Assembly: GCF_002165575.1 (NCBI RefSeq)
Contig: NZ_MXQF01000008.1
Location: forward strand, 124,001-188,000
DNA: 64,000 bases
Direction of reading: 5' to 3'
Origin: Pseudoalteromonas sp. A601
Lineage (GTDB): Bacteria; Pseudomonadota; Gammaproteobacteria; Enterobacterales; Alteromonadaceae
Part shown: positions 38,201 to 47,521 of the stretch, piece by piece
Position numbering within the stretch: the first letter of the stretch is position 1
Layout: each line of letters opens with the position of its first letter
The notes under the pieces: model-generated
What the model was told of the DNA's origin: nothing
The model's input: only the letters and a program-made list of their open reading frames with translations
Databases searched by the model: none
Translations under genes and position numbers: made by a program

Positions 38201-40080
38201 AAATCTGCAACGCCTTGATTATCAAGTAACATTGAGAAATCCATGATCCAGTTTATACGACCATCGCTGGTTTTAACTGAATAAGGTGTTTCACCAATTA
38301 CACGCAGGCCAAAGTTTTCAAGCATTGGCATGACATCTGATAAATGGATAGGTTCATCTTTATGGAATAAGCTTAAACGTACAATGTTGCTATTCGCTTC
38401 TTCTTGAGGGCGGTAAAACAACATTTCTAACTTGTTTTCATCGTTTAATAATTCAAGTTTTTCGATATCGACTACCGCAGCACTTGGTAATACTTCATCT
38501 TTGTAAGCACGTGCAAAACCGCTGCAGTATTTACGGTTCAGATCATTGCCACGAGCTTCACCTGCAGATTCGAGCAACGCTGCTTGCAGTTTATCTTCCC
38601 AAGTACGGGCCGCTTCAATTAAATTGTTTTCGATGTCTTTCACTTTATATTCGATATTGTTGTTAGTCACACGCACAGTGTAATGAGTTCGTGCCAATGT
38701 AGACTCAGAGAAGAAAGTAGTAAATTCGACTTTATCGTCAGAATTAAATGCGTTCGCTAATATTGATTGTGTTTCACGTCGTAGCGCTGTGTTATAACGC
38801 TCACGTGGTACATAAACCATGCACGAGAAAAAGCGCCCATATGCATCTTTACGCACAAATAAGCGACACATATCACGCTCTTGCACTTGTAATACACCCA
38901 TTGCAACTTCTAACAGTTCATGCTCGCGAGCCTGAACTAATTCATCACGTGGATAGGTCTCTAAAATATTTAACACCGCTTTGTATGCATGGGTACCTTT
39001 AGCAAAATCACACATTTCCATAATGCGGTTAATCTTACTTTTTAATACAGGTACATCAACAGCACTGTTATTATAAAAACTAGAAGAAAATAAACCGATA
39101 AAGCGGTCTTCACCAATCACATTGCCTTTATCGTCAAAGCGCTTAACACCTACATAATCAATATAGGCAGGGCGATGAACGCGAGACAGCGAGTTAGTTT
39201 TTGTTAAGATAAGCTGGTTACTGCTACGCGCCTCAAGACGAGCGGCTTCAGGCAGCTCTGATAATAAACGGGCATGCTCATCAGTGGTGTTTTTCATTAA
39301 ACCCAGGCTAGTATCCATCTTGCCTTGCAACTTATAGTCGCCTTGCACTGGCTCTAGGTCATATTGGCGATAGCCCATTAGGGTAAAATTATCTTTTACT
39401 AACCAATCTAAAAACTCGACGGTTTCTGCAACTTCAACTTTGTTTTCAACATTTTTACGCTTTGGTAGCTCTTTGCTTACCGCAATTAGCTTTTCGCGGA
39501 TTGGCTGCCAATCTTCCACAGCAGTTGATACATCAACCATGACCGATTCAAGCTCTTGCTTAAATGAGTCAATCACTGACGAATCCGTTTGACGATCAAT
39601 TTCAATAAAGAAAACTGTTTTAGTAGACGTTGATTCTTGATCGACTTTTAAATTGGAGATAGCAGATATTTTACCATTTTTATCACGTTTTACTTTTAAT
39701 GGAGAGTGTAAAAGTAAATGCGACGCAATATTTGCTCGATTCATGGCCATACGTACAGAATCAACTAAAAATGGCATGTCTTTAGCAATGATTTCAACAA
39801 TCGTGTGAGACGACTGCCAACCATCTTTTGCTACTTCTGGATTGAAAACACGGATCACCGCATCATCAGAGTTATTTTTTTCTAGCGAGTTCCATAGGCT
39901 AAGTGCAGCGCCATATAAGTCACTATCGTTGCGATGTGCCAAATCTTCTCTAGACATATTGCTGTACAAGGACTTGGCAAATTTCTCAACGAGTAACACA
40001 TTATCAGCGTGAACTTTTTTCTGGATTAGCTTGCAGACATTATCTAGGATAACCGAGGCTTGCCCTTCATTTTGTGTCAT
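35239..40080 (-). CDS. gdhB: NAD-specific glutamate dehydrogenase, 180-kDa class
   Basis: A 1613-residue catabolic glutamate dehydrogenase of the large L_180 class; it deaminates glutamate to 2-oxoglutarate. The N-terminal half is the regulatory region with ACT-like domains. The catalytic core lies about 770-1250: LRGGKVARGGLRWSDRREDF, VPVGSKGGFV and AIGDMAGDVFGNGMLLS are diagnostic. The remaining C-terminal part is helical, as in Pseudomonas GdhB (about 1620). It is the largest gene in the window, monocistronic, with its own terminator. Confidence 0.95.
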   Translation of the reverse strand: MTQNEGQASVILDNVCKLIQKKVHADNVLLVEKFAKSLYSNMSREDLAHRNDSDLYGAALSLWNSLEKNNSDDAVIRVFNPEVAKDGWQSSHTIVEIIAKDMPFLVDSVRMAMNRANIASHLLLHSPLKVKRDKNGKISAISNLKVDQESTSTKTVFFIEIDRQTDSSVIDSFKQELESVMVDVSTAVEDWQPIREKLIAVSKELPKRKNVENKVEVAETVEFLDWLVKDNFTLMGYRQYDLEPVQGDYKLQGKMDTSLGLMKNTTDEHARLLSELPEAARLEARSSNQLILTKTNSLSRVHRPAYIDYVGVKRFDDKGNVIGEDRFIGLFSSSFYNNSAVDVPVLKSKINRIMEMCDFAKGTHAYKAVLNILETYPRDELVQAREHELLEVAMGVLQVQERDMCRLFVRKDAYGRFFSCMVYVPRERYNTALRRETQSILANAFNSDDKVEFTTFFSESTLARTHYTVRVTNNNIEYKVKDIENNLIEAARTWEDKLQAALLESAGEARGNDLNRKYCSGFARAYKDEVLPSAAVVDIEKLELLNDENKLEMLFYRPQEEANSNIVRLSLFHKDEPIHLSDVMPMLENFGLRVIGETPYSVKTSDGRINWIMDFSMLLDNQGVADFDKVSARFRAALTNVWGNRLENDGFNRLVLMGGLTGREASILRAYAKYMRQIGVTFSQTYIESTFANYPHIATQIVNLFAKKFSVKNPASEKTLEKLAAQIYLELENVANLDDDRIIRLYVDMIIATLRTNYFQKDETGQFKSYVSFKVKPSLIPDMPLPLPAFEIFVYSPRVEGVHLRGGKVARGGLRWSDRREDFRTEVLGLVKAQQVKNTVIVPVGSKGGFVCKQLPSEREAFFKEGQECYKIFIRGLLDITDNIIQGEIVPPVDVTRHDEDDAYLVVAADKGTATFSDIANGIANEYNFWLGDAFASGGSVGYDHKKMGITARGAWESVKRHFREMDVDCQSTDFTVVAIGDMAGDVFGNGMLLSKHIRLQVAFNHMHIFVDPTPDAAATYPERERLFNLPRSSWEDFNKDLISAGGGVFSRAAKSISLSPEMKKMLGTKKASMTPNELIKASLMMEFDLLWNGGIGTYIKSSKESDADVGDRANDALRINGGELGAKVFGEGGNLGATQLGRIEFAAKGGRVNTDFIDNVGGVACSDNEVNIKILLNGLVTAGDLTRKQRDELLYSMTDEVSELVLEDCYRQTHTLSITQSKGSSTLKEKVRFIHALEKDGKLNRAIEFIPTDEELAERAAAGKDLTRPELSVLVSYSKMVLKESLVTEEITENPYYRQLLVNSFPAPLREKFNDAMDNHPLRKEIIATKLANNIVNDMGLNFMVRMQEETGANEAEIALCYSVANEIFQMSDTWDAIVALDNKIPAAVQTEMLYQLRRTVRRATRWFLRHRNKALNIEQTIAFFAPTFSDLSENLNSYMVEKESERLVQSAEKLTQSGVPADLATRIVALSSLFSVMDLAEVANNSGRSIDMVSNTYFKLGARMGLHWFLEQITNQPVANHWQALARASYREELDWQQRTLAEVVLNGFEGDDKDVDSQIDHWMDSQDLLLKRWEQMLAEFKTSQSHDFAKFSVALRELMLLSHNCDTPAK

Positions 40081-40253
40081 TACATGTTCCTTAAATCTAT
40101 ACCCATCTAAAATAGAGGGGAAATTTGTACAGCAATTTATATTGTGTGGAGTCAGCTAAATTCTAACCCTTTTAGAACTAATAAACAGCCCTTTCGATGA
40201 AAACATTTTAAGCATTTCAGCTATTTGGTCATCTATTCACAAATTATAGATAT

Positions 40254-40275
40254 AAATGGCCATTACTGGCCATTT
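40254..40275 (-). terminator. Hairpin downstream of the RND transporter gene
   Basis: Stem AAATGGCC / GGCCATTT with ATTACT loop, 20 bp past the transporter stop codon. No T-run, so a weak terminator at best. Confidence 0.45.
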
Positions 40276-40294
40276 AGGAGCAAAACTATTCACA

Positions 40295-42616
40295 TTATTT
40301 TTTCTGGTCAGTCCAGAGTAGACTGCCAATAGCGGGTAATAACAACACAGCACCCAACATATTTACCAAGAACATGAAGGTTAGTAAGATGCCCATATCG
40401 ACTTGGAACTTCAAATCAGAGAAAATCCATGTGCTCACACCAATCGCTAACGTTATACCTGTAAATAAAACCGCACTACCACGTTCAGCTAATGCATTGC
40501 GATAAGCAATAGGTAACGCGACACCTTGCTTTAATTGCCCCATCATTGATGACAAGATATAAATCCCGTAATCAACCCCGATACCCACACCTAACGCGAT
40601 AACAGGTAATGTTGATACCGTTAACCCTATTTGTAATTGCACCATTAACGCTTGTGCTAATGTCGATACAACATACAAAGGTAAAACAACTGCAATGGTT
40701 GCTTTAACGCTCTTGAAGCTGATCAAACATAATATGATGACCGCACCATAAACATAAATCATCATTGGCAGTTGGGCAGCTGAAACCGATTCATTTGTTG
40801 CTGCCATCACCCCTACTGGGCCAGACGCTAATTTAAACTGCAATTTATCTGTTTTCTCTTCAGCAGCAAATTGTTTAACACGGGCTATTACGTTATCAAT
40901 CGTTTCAGCTTTATGATCATCTAAAAAGATAATAACCGGCATAACTGAGCAATCACCATTTAATAAGCCGGTGCTTGTTTCTACTCGCGCACTGGCTTGA
41001 ACTAAGCTTGCGGTATTGCGCGGTAAGGTTTGCCATTTTAAATTGCCCTCGTTATACCCGGCATTTACTGACTGTGCTACCGAACTTAAACTGACCGCAG
41101 ATTGAACGCCACTTAAGTTCTCAACCTTATATTGGAATCGACTAATACGTTCCATTACATCATGCTCAGTACAAGCTGCTGGGTACGCCTCAACAATAAC
41201 TTTTAATATATCCGAGGAAATCGTGTATTTGTCCGATATTAAAAAGGTATCTTGGTTGTAACGAGCATCCTGATGTAACGACGGCGCGCCAGCATGCAAA
41301 TCACCAATGCGCATTTTGTCTGCTTGCCAATAACCAACCGCAAACAGCACCAAGGTTAATGCGATGATTACTTTTGCAATTTTAGGATCCGTCGCTTTTA
41401 CTAACAACTCACGCAGAGCATCTAATACATTTGGTTTTGCTGTGTTGCCCGCTTTAATTTTTACTGTGTTCTCAAAGCGCATGTACGACGCCCAAACAGG
41501 GAGTAAAATCAAATTTGTAAAAATAATAACAGCAACGCCTAAACTAGCAGTAATCGCAAGCTCACGGATAATGCCAATATCTATAGTAAGTAACGTTAAA
41601 AACCCTACCGTATCTGAAAGCAAAGCAATACCACCAGGTACCAATAACGCCCTAAAGCTTGATTGGCAGCAAATACGGGTACTACGGCCCTCAGCTACTT
41701 TCTTACCTATGGCATTTATCATCTGCACACCATGACTTACACCAATAGCAAAGACTAAAAATGGCACTAATATTGACATAGGATCCAGACCAAACCCTAA
41801 GCTTGAGAGCAAGCCTAACTGCCACACCACTGCAATTATTGAGCAGGCAATGGGCAAAATAGTCAGTTTTAAGCTGCCACAAAACAACCAAACCATAATA
41901 AAAGTAAAGGCAATAGCAATAGCAAAAAACAGCACAACCCCTTTTGCACCCTCTGCTATATCACCGGCCATTTTAGCAAAACCAATAATATGAATACTGA
42001 CTTTATCTGTACTTAATGGCTCACGAATTTGCGTTTCTAGTTTTTGTGCAAAGGCCAGTGTATCGAGCTTTTCTTGTGTTTGCGGATCAGTTTCTAAAAG
42101 TTGTGCGCTCACCATGGCACACGAGTAGTCAGACGCTATCATTCGGCCTACAACTTTGGCTTTTTCGATGTTTTCTTTTACAACACTTAAGCCCTGTTTG
42201 TCAGCCTTAAAATTAGCGGGGATGATTGGCCCACCAGCAAAACCATCTTCAACAACTTCAACAAACCGAGCACTAGGAGAGAATATTGAGTTAACCAAGG
42301 GACGGTTAACGCCTGGAATGAAATATAATTGATCGTGTACGGCTTTTAATTGAGTAAAAAACTCAGGATTAAAAATGTTACCACTGTCATCACACACCGA
42401 GATTAAAATACTGTTTGCGCCACCAAACTGTTTTTCATGCTTTAAATACACTTTCATGTAATCATGATTTAGCGGAATATTTTTGTTAAAAGATGCATCA
42501 AGCTGAATCTGTGTTGCCTTAAATGCCAGAACACAACTGATCACAGCAAAAGTAATAATCATCATGAGGCGATGACGAAACACAGCCTTTTCTAAAAAGT
42601 CTAATAAACCCTGCAT
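40295..42616 (-). CDS. RND superfamily (MMPL-type) inner-membrane transporter
   Basis: A 773-residue protein with the RND plan: one N-terminal helix (15-32), a large periplasmic loop to about 225, five helices to about 395, then a second half with one helix (about 420), another loop and five helices ending near 765. LVFAIGVSHGVQMINAI and VIALGVGIGVDYGIYILSS are the paired sterol-sensing-like helices (5 and 11) of MMPL-type exporters. It is shorter than tripartite AcrB-type pumps (about 1040) and has no adaptor gene beside it. It starts in a TAATG overlap with the propeller gene. In this cluster a hydrophobic, lipid-like substrate is likely but not shown. Confidence 0.8.
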   Translation of the reverse strand: MQGLLDFLEKAVFRHRLMMIITFAVISCVLAFKATQIQLDASFNKNIPLNHDYMKVYLKHEKQFGGANSILISVCDDSGNIFNPEFFTQLKAVHDQLYFIPGVNRPLVNSIFSPSARFVEVVEDGFAGGPIIPANFKADKQGLSVVKENIEKAKVVGRMIASDYSCAMVSAQLLETDPQTQEKLDTLAFAQKLETQIREPLSTDKVSIHIIGFAKMAGDIAEGAKGVVLFFAIAIAFTFIMVWLFCGSLKLTILPIACSIIAVVWQLGLLSSLGFGLDPMSILVPFLVFAIGVSHGVQMINAIGKKVAEGRSTRICCQSSFRALLVPGGIALLSDTVGFLTLLTIDIGIIRELAITASLGVAVIIFTNLILLPVWASYMRFENTVKIKAGNTAKPNVLDALRELLVKATDPKIAKVIIALTLVLFAVGYWQADKMRIGDLHAGAPSLHQDARYNQDTFLISDKYTISSDILKVIVEAYPAACTEHDVMERISRFQYKVENLSGVQSAVSLSSVAQSVNAGYNEGNLKWQTLPRNTASLVQASARVETSTGLLNGDCSVMPVIIFLDDHKAETIDNVIARVKQFAAEEKTDKLQFKLASGPVGVMAATNESVSAAQLPMMIYVYGAVIILCLISFKSVKATIAVVLPLYVVSTLAQALMVQLQIGLTVSTLPVIALGVGIGVDYGIYILSSMMGQLKQGVALPIAYRNALAERGSAVLFTGITLAIGVSTWIFSDLKFQVDMGILLTFMFLVNMLGAVLLLPAIGSLLWTDQKK

Positions 42617-43617
42617 TATGGAGTCATCTCCTTCACTTTAATGCCATTTTCTGATGCCATAATAAGTTGTTTTTTGAATAAAACAGCATCTAATATTGAT
42701 TTACCATCTGGTAATTGCTCTAAGTTAAGCGTGCCACCTTTATAGTGAAAAATGACCCCGCTATTTGCTAATAGTAGCCAGCCATCTTTACCAGTATCCA
42801 AAATACTGTTTACTGTTGCGGTTTTATCATTGTGAATATGTTGCCAATTAGTTTGCGCGGTGCGAGTAAAAATATTACCTCTTAAACCAGCAACAAGCTC
42901 TTCACCTTGCGTATTTTGTGCGTATGCAAAAAAAGACCCTGGGTAAATTTCTTCATCTCGTTGCCAAGTTTTACCGTTATCTACACTGTGTGCTAATAAA
43001 CCCATTTCACCCACCAGCATTAATTTATTATCTGCTTTAAAAATTCGATTGAAATGTGGGAGAATAGAAGCCGTTTCCGCCTCATACCCTTGTGGGTCTG
43101 TTTCTTTGAGATCATTGAGGTAATCACGGTCCTCTGCAAAAAGCAGGCTATCTAAAAATCGTTTGTTCCAATTTAAGCCACCGTCAAAAGTTTCATAAAA
43201 CATACCATAAGCACCAACCGCAAAGCCGTGCTGCTTAGTATTAAATAAAATATCTAAGCATGGTTTATCAAGCGACTCTTTGACGTGTTGCAGTTGCCAT
43301 TTCTCCCCACCATCTGTGGTGTTAATAATGGTGGCATCATGGCCGCATGCCCAACCTTGTTGCGAGTCAATAAAATTGACTGCTGTAAGTAAAACTTGTG
43401 TTGGCACTGTTGCTTGCTGCCACGTTTTAGCATCAGCACTGGTAATAACTGTCCCATGCTTGCCAACTGCAACAAGTTTATCACCATTAAATTCAATATC
43501 AGTTAACAGTGTTTTATCAGCCTTTGTTGCGCTTATTGCAGGCAGAGGCTCTGCTGCCGACAGTACAAAAGTAAGACTTGCTAAGGTACTTAACCCTGCA
43601 TAAAGCAAATACTTCAT
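42616..43617 (-). CDS. YCF48/BNR-repeat beta-propeller protein, exported
   Basis: A 333-residue protein with signal peptide (cleavage about residue 21). It contains repeats of the YCF48/sortilin type: GWACGHDATIINTTDGGEKW, GFAVGAYGMFYETFDGGLNW and LVGEMGLLAHSVDNGKTW, each with the DGGxxW/DNGxxW turn. The homologous plant and cyanobacterial proteins help assemble photosystem II, but in gammaproteobacteria the family pairs with RND transporters and DUF1302/DUF1329 genes, so a periplasmic assembly or partner role is more likely. The stop overlaps the transporter start. A terminator separates it from the DUF1329 gene. Confidence 0.75.
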   Translation of the reverse strand: MKYLLYAGLSTLASLTFVLSAAEPLPAISATKADKTLLTDIEFNGDKLVAVGKHGTVITSADAKTWQQATVPTQVLLTAVNFIDSQQGWACGHDATIINTTDGGEKWQLQHVKESLDKPCLDILFNTKQHGFAVGAYGMFYETFDGGLNWNKRFLDSLLFAEDRDYLNDLKETDPQGYEAETASILPHFNRIFKADNKLMLVGEMGLLAHSVDNGKTWQRDEEIYPGSFFAYAQNTQGEELVAGLRGNIFTRTAQTNWQHIHNDKTATVNSILDTGKDGWLLLANSGVIFHYKGGTLNLEQLPDGKSILDAVLFKKQLIMASENGIKVKEMTP

Positions 43618-43704
43618 AGTTTAAAATCGCCTTGAGGAGAGTGAGTTTGAAAAAGACATGCAAATGGAAATACCAGAGCGTGTCAGAAAGACAAACGCGG
43701 CTTG

Positions 43705-43731
43705 AAAAAGGCACCTAACTTATTAGGTGCC
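43705..43731 (-). terminator. Terminator inside the DUF1302-DUF1329-YCF48-RND cluster
   Basis: Stem GGCACCTAA / TTAGGTGCC with CTTA loop; five T follow in the minus direction. It sits 10 bp past the DUF1329 stop and 88 bp before the YCF48 start. Confidence 0.75.
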
Positions 43732-43740
43732 AGTTAAATT

Positions 43741-45105
43741 TTAACGACCTGCGCGACGTAACGCGTTAGATGTAAATTCATTATCATTAAACGATTTAGA
43801 AAAATCGTACATCTTTTCTTGGTTATCTAAACCAATTGCTAGATAACGGCGAGAGTTCAAATCATGATATACGTCAAGCGTGCTCCAGTTTGTTAATGCA
43901 TCATAGTAGTTTAGGCCGTGTGCCATAGCCACACGATACATCTGGTCGCGGTTATCATAAATATCAGTTACATGAATTTGCCAGCTGTCTTCATCAATAT
44001 AAAAAACACGCTTTTTATAGATATGACGAGTGTCTTCTTTTAAATCTGCTTCTACCACCCAAACACGGTGTTTTTCATAACGCACATGCTCAGGGTTAAT
44101 GTGACCGGCCATTAAAATATCATCATACTCTAGCTTATCACTGTGTAATTTATAGCTGTTGTAAGGGATATAAAGTTCTTTTTTACCTTTTAGCGTCCAC
44201 GAATAACGATTAGGTGAGCCATTAAACATATCGAAATCATCGGTAGTACGTAAGCTATCAGCTGCTGTACCCGGTGCGTCATAAGCAACATTTGGCGCAC
44301 GACGAACACGACGTTGACCAGTGTTATAAGTCCAAGCTTGGCGAGGAGTTAAAATTTGGTCCATGGTTTCATGCACTAACAGTGCAGTACCGGCAAGGCG
44401 CGCAGGTTGTGTCACTTTTTGTTTAAACTTAAACAGAATATTAGACTCTTGAAGCTCGGCCGGCGTTGCTTTTGGATCAGAGTACTTAACAAGTAGCTGC
44501 TCATCAAAACCAACCATATTATAAGAGCCCGATGCGGTTGGGGCTGCTTGACCACCAAAACGTTCAATCGACAAACCACGATAACGTAATAAGTGGTTCC
44601 AAATAGCTTCTAAACCATCTTTTGGAATGGGAAAAGGAATACCAATGGCGGTATTTTTTATACCATTACCGCCTTCAATTAACTCTGCAGTTGGCGCATA
44701 TTGCTTCGTAGCATCATACACAAATTGTGGGTTAGACGCGCTACGGTGAGTTTTGTAGATATTCATCTTAAATGTCTCTGGGTAGGCTTCAAATAAAGCT
44801 ACTTGTCCAGGGCTTAAATTTTCTTTGTACTTATCAACATTTGATTTGTCTATTGTAAAAAGTACTTTGTCATCGGCATAAGGATCTGGGTGATGCATAC
44901 CAGGTGTATAACCAGCAGGTGCTTTTGTTATACCACCTGTCCAAGCTGGAATAGAGCCATCTGCATTTCCGGCCTTTTCAGCGCCAACAGGTGTTAAGTC
45001 TTTGCCTAAACGTGCAACTTCTTCTGCAGACATTTTTGCAACAGCTGACGTAGTCGAAAGTAAACCACAAACAGCTAATGCGATGAGGGTAGGTTTTTTT
45101 ATCAT
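43741..45105 (-). CDS. DUF1329 family exported protein
   Basis: A 454-residue exported protein starting at ATG 45103-45105 (MIKKPTLIALAVCGL), with signal cleavage after AVA (residue 23). The mature N-terminus (MSAEEVARLGKDLTPVGAEK, then GSIPAWTGGI) and the internal MIKINPDP-like region YKENLSPGQVALFEAYPETF are typical of DUF1329. KGKKELYIPYNSYKLH and the closing VYHDLNSRRYLAIGL segment also fit. The family is related in fold to LolA/LolB-type lipoprotein carriers, which suggests lipid handling between membranes. The gene starts 10 bp after the DUF1302 stop, and the two are nearly always paired. Confidence 0.8.
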   Translation of the reverse strand: MIKKPTLIALAVCGLLSTTSAVAKMSAEEVARLGKDLTPVGAEKAGNADGSIPAWTGGITKAPAGYTPGMHHPDPYADDKVLFTIDKSNVDKYKENLSPGQVALFEAYPETFKMNIYKTHRSASNPQFVYDATKQYAPTAELIEGGNGIKNTAIGIPFPIPKDGLEAIWNHLLRYRGLSIERFGGQAAPTASGSYNMVGFDEQLLVKYSDPKATPAELQESNILFKFKQKVTQPARLAGTALLVHETMDQILTPRQAWTYNTGQRRVRRAPNVAYDAPGTAADSLRTTDDFDMFNGSPNRYSWTLKGKKELYIPYNSYKLHSDKLEYDDILMAGHINPEHVRYEKHRVWVVEADLKEDTRHIYKKRVFYIDEDSWQIHVTDIYDNRDQMYRVAMAHGLNYYDALTNWSTLDVYHDLNSRRYLAIGLDNQEKMYDFSKSFNDNEFTSNALRRAGR

Positions 45106-45115
45106 GATGATACCC

Positions 45116-47278
45116 TTAAATTGAATATTTAATATTGAAAGAAACGTAATCACGGTCAGAGAAAGTATTTGTTGCGCCACCACCCCAGAAAGAGTTGTAG
45201 CTGAAGTCAAAAGACCATGCATTTTGGTAATTAAAGTTGGCAGTTACACCCAATGACTTGCGATCCTCAATAAATAGGAACATAGGGTCTGGTGTAATAC
45301 CATTTACGTCATGTGAAAATACAAAGCGAGGTGAGAAGTTAACCCCTTTAAAGAAGTTATAATAATCACCTTTGGCGATTAAACGATAACCCCAAGCAGA
45401 TGCCGTCGGGAATGGGTTCGTTTCTGGGCCATTTGATAAACCTAAGTGAAGTGTTGAATAATCATCGCTGCCTGGGCCCGTAATTACACCACTGCGCCCA
45501 GTACCAGAAACATTTAAACGCAATTCGTCATATTCAGGCATGTTATTAATTCTAACACCGCCAACTTCACCCACAACAGCCCAACTATCAGCACCAAGCG
45601 ATGGTCCAAACAGGTGTGTTGCTGTAAATTGAAGCTGTGCTGTGTTTCTTAAAATATACCCAGCAGCTAAGTCACCAGGCGCAACAGCACTACTAAAAAC
45701 AGTCCCATCTGGGAGTTTTGTTTTTGCATCACCTGGTACCTGTGATATGCGTTCTAATTCAGGGTTTAGGCCAGCAGCAGCTAATTGTTCAGGCATACCT
45801 GCGTACAATAACTCCACGTCATCAATTTGCAATGGTTCATCTTGGCGAAACGCAAATTCACCAGCAAAAGCAGTTTCACCTAATGATGTATTAAAACTAA
45901 GCCCATACAATTTGATATCTTCGGGGTATTCTAGAACCCCCTGAGTAAATGCATTTAGGCTTGTAACGTTATCAGCATTTATAGTGTTCTCTAAAATATA
46001 GTTAATATCTTGTCCTAAAGAATTAACTTCAACTATTTTCTCTATTCCGTTCTCATCTAATTCAATTTTTTTATCGACGAAGTTAGAAACTTTACCCGAA
46101 ATTAATGGTCGACGACTATGGTAGTTAATATGATACAGTGCAACTTCCGTGTCGTTTAATTCAGGTAAGAACATACCTAAGCGTAGACCGTACTGACCGC
46201 CATTTTTGGGTTCAAATTTACCAGCATTTCCTTTCCCTTTAAGTGCAACCTTAGTTGGGTAAGCTAGATACATCTTTTCCATCATTTCTTTACCTTGATC
46301 ACTGGTTGGATCAACACCTTGTGATCGGACAATATCATCTAAGCTGTTTAAACTATTTGTTAAGAACTCCAAATCAATATCAGGGTTTGAAGTAAAACCT
46401 AATTGGATATTCTGCTGATAACCATTTTCAGAGGCAAAGTCATTAGTTGAAAAATAACTACCGGCAGCAGGCAAGCGTGTTTCATGCCATTCATATTGAT
46501 AAAAAGCTTCAAGGTTTAAATTTTCAGTTATGCCTAAAGACGCCCATAACATACCTACAGGGATAAACGCTTCTTTAAGTTCTGCACCAGGCGCTTTTAA
46601 ACGATCTATATCAACAGGGTTAACGTTAATACCATGAGAGATTAAAGTACTTTCCCCCCAGTTAACCACTTGCTGACCAAGGCGGATTGAAAGTGGGTTA
46701 TTACCATCATTCAAATCAAAATTGGCCCAAACATAGGCATCAAGTAAACGCAGATCAGCACACACTTGCTCTTTAGTGTCGTCGTCATCACATGGATCGA
46801 CGCCACCACCTGATGTTGGATTAACATAGGCGCGGTCGCCATCCATTAATTCAAAATCATAAAAATACATAAAACGAGTAAATAAGCCAAAATTGTCTTT
46901 GCTTATAGATAGGTCATGTGTGCCTTTGAGTAACTTAGAAAATGATTCACCGCTATCAAAGTTCAAATCTCCTGCATCACCATTATTAGAATAAGCACCG
47001 GGTTGTGCCCACACATCTTGTGAAGAATAAACAATGTTGTTAATTGAAGGGTTATAACCAGTCCAATCAAGTGCAGGGCTATTACTTTTACCAATCAGCG
47101 CAAAGTCACGGTCTTCTATACGTATGCTTTGTCCATAAGAAAAGTTTGAATCGAACGTAACATCAAAGCCACCAACATCAAAGTTAGCGGCTTGAGCTAC
47201 GCCAGTGGATAAACCTAACGAAGCAGCTGCTAGGCCTAAAACTATTTTGTTTTTAACAAAAAGCGATCTTCTTATCAT
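45116..47278 (-). CDS. DUF1302 family outer-membrane barrel-like protein
   Basis: A 720-residue exported protein. The ATG at 47276-47278 (MIRRSLFVKN) is preferred over one nine codons earlier, because AGGGGG lies upstream. Signal cleavage is expected after AQA (residue 30). The rest is rich in alternating aromatic and polar strands with frequent Gly/Asn/Asp turns and ends in YVSFNIKYSI, consistent with a beta-barrel. VALYHINYHSRRPLISG and GEFAFRQDEPLQIDDVELLY are DUF1302 motifs. It is the first gene of the cluster. DUF1302 proteins are seen mainly in proteobacteria that handle lipids or hydrophobic compounds; a channel or receptor in the outer membrane is the best guess. Confidence 0.8.
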   Translation of the reverse strand: MIRRSLFVKNKIVLGLAAASLGLSTGVAQAANFDVGGFDVTFDSNFSYGQSIRIEDRDFALIGKSNSPALDWTGYNPSINNIVYSSQDVWAQPGAYSNNGDAGDLNFDSGESFSKLLKGTHDLSISKDNFGLFTRFMYFYDFELMDGDRAYVNPTSGGGVDPCDDDDTKEQVCADLRLLDAYVWANFDLNDGNNPLSIRLGQQVVNWGESTLISHGINVNPVDIDRLKAPGAELKEAFIPVGMLWASLGITENLNLEAFYQYEWHETRLPAAGSYFSTNDFASENGYQQNIQLGFTSNPDIDLEFLTNSLNSLDDIVRSQGVDPTSDQGKEMMEKMYLAYPTKVALKGKGNAGKFEPKNGGQYGLRLGMFLPELNDTEVALYHINYHSRRPLISGKVSNFVDKKIELDENGIEKIVEVNSLGQDINYILENTINADNVTSLNAFTQGVLEYPEDIKLYGLSFNTSLGETAFAGEFAFRQDEPLQIDDVELLYAGMPEQLAAAGLNPELERISQVPGDAKTKLPDGTVFSSAVAPGDLAAGYILRNTAQLQFTATHLFGPSLGADSWAVVGEVGGVRINNMPEYDELRLNVSGTGRSGVITGPGSDDYSTLHLGLSNGPETNPFPTASAWGYRLIAKGDYYNFFKGVNFSPRFVFSHDVNGITPDPMFLFIEDRKSLGVTANFNYQNAWSFDFSYNSFWGGGATNTFSDRDYVSFNIKYSI

Positions 47279-47422
47279 TGTGTGTTTCCCCCTGTCGCGG
47301 GTCATTTTGTGATCAAGTTGTTGTTTTTAGTGTAGTAGTAACGATAGAACCGAAACATAAAAATTACAAATAGAACGCGTTGAAACAACCATTAATTTAC
47401 AATTTAGTTAGCGTTTACGTAA

Positions 47423-47440
47423 TGGTAAGACGTCCTACCA
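47423..47440. promoter_or_regulatory. 18-bp imperfect palindrome upstream of the DUF1302 gene
   Basis: TGGTAAGACGTCCTACCA, symmetric apart from one mismatched base pair per arm, with a GACGTC core. It lies about 145-162 bp upstream of the start codon, in the only promoter region of the envelope cluster. It has the size of a TetR- or MerR-type operator. No regulator gene is adjacent. Confidence 0.4.
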
Positions 47441-47521
47441 GATAATTTATACACGTAAATTAACAATAGGACAAATTGAATTAACAAAAAGATAATATAA
47501 ATGTGGAATATTTTAAATTTT

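Noticed and set aside
36827..39002. Several long frames opposite or out of phase to the glutamate dehydrogenase gene
   Set aside because: They lie inside a conserved 4.8-kb gene and have no independent signals.
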